Below, piece after piece: positions 6,137 to 7,341 of a DNA stretch of 7,341 bases. Every line of letters starts with the position of its first letter. Position 1 is the first letter of the stretch. Source of the stretch: Dehalococcoidales bacterium (GTDB lineage: Bacteria; Chloroflexota; Dehalococcoidia; Dehalococcoidales; RBG-16-60-22). The stretch lies in the NCBI GenBank assembly GCA_030606585.1, contig JAUWGD010000083.1, forward strand, positions 1 through 7,341. Direction: 5' to 3'. The notes beneath the pieces are model-generated. The model did not search any database. It had not been told where the DNA came from and saw only the letters and a program-made list of their open reading frames with translations. The translations under genes and the position numbers were made by a program.

Positions 6137-7312
6137 CTATCGCCTTAAAGCTGCCAACGTCACGATTAAAGCTAATACCATGACGCCGGCGCTCAATATC
6201 AGGCCCCGTTCTACTCCCACCACTCCACCAGCCCAGCCAATTACCGGCGCACCGATAGCTACCCCGGCCGTAAGCAGGGCATGAAAAATCCCGGTGCCCA
6301 GTCCGCGCTCTTCCGCGGCGGTATGGTCGGCCACCATAGCCGAAACCGATGGAAATATCATGCCGTAAGCGGCGCCGTATAGCGCCATGACGACTACCAA
6401 TAAGGGGAAGACCGTCATCCAGGGCAGCAGCACCAGGGCCACTATACCCAGGGCCAGTCCGGCCTTGGTCAGCCCCACCCTGCCGACACGGTCGGAGAGA
6501 TTTCCCACCGGTATCTGTAAGACGATGAATAATACGGCGAACACCGCCAGGAGTATGCCGACATGGAAGACTTCCATACCCCGGTCTTTAAGGTAGAGCG
6601 GCAGAAGCGTGACGACACCGCCGAAAGAGAAGTACTGCGCGAATATCGTACAGTAAGGGGTGATAAGCCCCTTTCTCCTTAATAACTCCTTCGCCTTCCG
6701 CCAGCCCTCGCCGGCAGATGTTTTCAGCCCGGTCGTGTCCCGCCGTTTACTTCCCGGCAGACATAGCGCCAGCGCCGCGCCTATGACCAGCAGCGTCCCG
6801 CCCAGCCAGAAGACCACCTTAAACCCGAACCTGGAAGCGATAAATCCGCTCAAGCCGTAGCCCACGAGAGTCGCCGCCGCCAGGGACATGCCGTAGATAG
6901 CCATAGCCCTGCCCCGCCTCTCCTCTCCACCGTGATGCATTATAGCCGACATCGTCGAAGGTCCGACCATGCCGCCGGTTATCCCGTGGAGTACCCGCAC
7001 CAGCGCCAGGTGAAACGGTAAACGGCAAAGCGTATAAAGAAACATGCTTATGACATCGCCGATGAGACCGGCCACCAGCGGCAGTTTGTAGCCGACCCTG
7101 TCCACCAGCCGTCCCAGGAAAACGTTGGCCGGTGTATTAACAATGGAATACAGACCGATGATAAGGCCGACAAAGCCGATGCCCGCCCCCAGTTCATACG
7201 CGTACAGGGCCATTACCGGAATCAACAGATGCGTATCAAGGAAACCGATAAAGGTTACAAAAGAGATAACCGGCAGGATATTCTTCGTCCGGGGTTGCGA
7301 TAATTCCTTCAT
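6137..7312 (-). CDS. major facilitator superfamily (MFS) transporter, 12 transmembrane segments
   Basis: A complete 391-residue inner-membrane transporter, normal in length for the drug:H+ antiporter-like (DHA1) group. Hydrophobic segments alternate with short loops in two six-helix halves joined by a charged cytoplasmic loop at about 187-216 (GSKRRDTTGLK through LLRRKG). The MFS motif A lies between helices 2 and 3 as GRLVDRVGYK (67-76) and is echoed in the second half as GNLSDRVGR (270-278). A motif B-like RVLHGITGG is at 106-114, and GYGLSGFI at 151-158 occupies the motif C region that marks antiporters. LDTHLLIPV in helix 1 (25-33) carries the acidic residue typical of proton-coupled exporters. 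The family moves small molecules by proton or substrate exchange; the substrate cannot be told from sequence, and multidrug or metabolite efflux is inference. The ATG at 7312 has only a weak AGG upstream, inside a small palindrome. The promoter probably lies beyond the window. Confidence 0.92.
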   Translation of the reverse strand: MKELSQPRTKNILPVISFVTFIGFLDTHLLIPVMALYAYELGAGIGFVGLIIGLYSIVNTPANVFLGRLVDRVGYKLPLVAGLIGDVISMFLYTLCRLPFHLALVRVLHGITGGMVGPSTMSAIMHHGGEERRGRAMAIYGMSLAAATLVGYGLSGFIASRFGFKVVFWLGGTLLVIGAALALCLPGSKRRDTTGLKTSAGEGWRKAKELLRRKGLITPYCTIFAQYFSFGGVVTLLPLYLKDRGMEVFHVGILLAVFAVLFIVLQIPVGNLSDRVGRVGLTKAGLALGIVALVLLPWMTVFPLLVVVMALYGAAYGMIFPSVSAMVADHTAAEERGLGTGIFHALLTAGVAIGAPVIGWAGGVVGVERGLILSAGVMVLALIVTLAALRR

Positions 7313-7324
7313 AGGCGCAGCCTA
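7312..7324 (-). promoter_or_regulatory. small palindrome over the MFS start codon
   Basis: On the minus strand, TAGGC (7320-7324) and GCCTA (7312-7316) flank TGC. The 3' arm includes the A of the ATG and the 5' arm holds the only AGG that could serve as ribosome site. A five-pair stem would hide both. It is short enough to be chance. Confidence 0.25.
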
Positions 7325-7341
7325 ACCAGAATACACCACAA

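Noticed and set aside
4940..7312. Radical SAM maturase plus exporter as a peptide natural-product cluster
   Set aside because: No precursor peptide frame was found in the gaps, the transporter is MFS rather than the ABC type usual in such clusters, and the two genes have separate promoters.

Overview
The window reads as ordinary bacterial chromosome. All five genes lie on the minus strand, so transcription runs right to left: an MFS transporter, a radical SAM/SPASM enzyme, mfd, a small membrane protein, and the 5' end of a class with an N-terminal ferredoxin-like domain DAHP synthase (aroF). The Mfd and AroF sequences and the moderately high GC suggest a Chloroflexota/Dehalococcoidia-like genome. 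That placement is from memory of family sequences only and was not tested by a search.

Layout on the + coordinates. 1-253 is the first ~84 codons of aroF, cut by the window edge, with a good sigma70-type promoter at 313-341. 342-625 is a gene-free stretch packed with G/C-run palindromes (three hairpins between 407 and 547, a smaller one at 368-384) and a G-quadruplex motif at 572-594; it looks like a dispersed intergenic repeat cluster, not coding DNA. 626-1279 is an AT-rich gene for an unrecognised protein with four predicted membrane segments, placed just after the mfd stop. 1310-4762 is a complete mfd, the transcription-repair coupling factor, with all expected domains and motifs; its likely TTG start lies behind a strong leader hairpin at 4784-4809. 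4940-6031 is a radical SAM/SPASM enzyme of the AhbD/NirJ-like type, with its own promoter (6085-6113) directly after the MFS stop. 6137-7312 is a complete 12-segment MFS transporter.

The genes do not form one pathway: DNA repair, aromatic amino acid biosynthesis, an orphan radical SAM enzyme and a transporter of unknown substrate. Mfd and the small membrane protein are close enough to share a transcript; aroF and the radical SAM gene have their own promoters. I see no convincing new multi-gene system. The points most worth a second look are the orphan SPASM enzyme, the AT-rich membrane protein behind mfd, the mfd leader hairpin with its start-codon question, and the repeat/G-quadruplex cluster between the membrane-protein gene and aroF. 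No tRNA, rRNA, CRISPR array, transposase or phage gene is visible.
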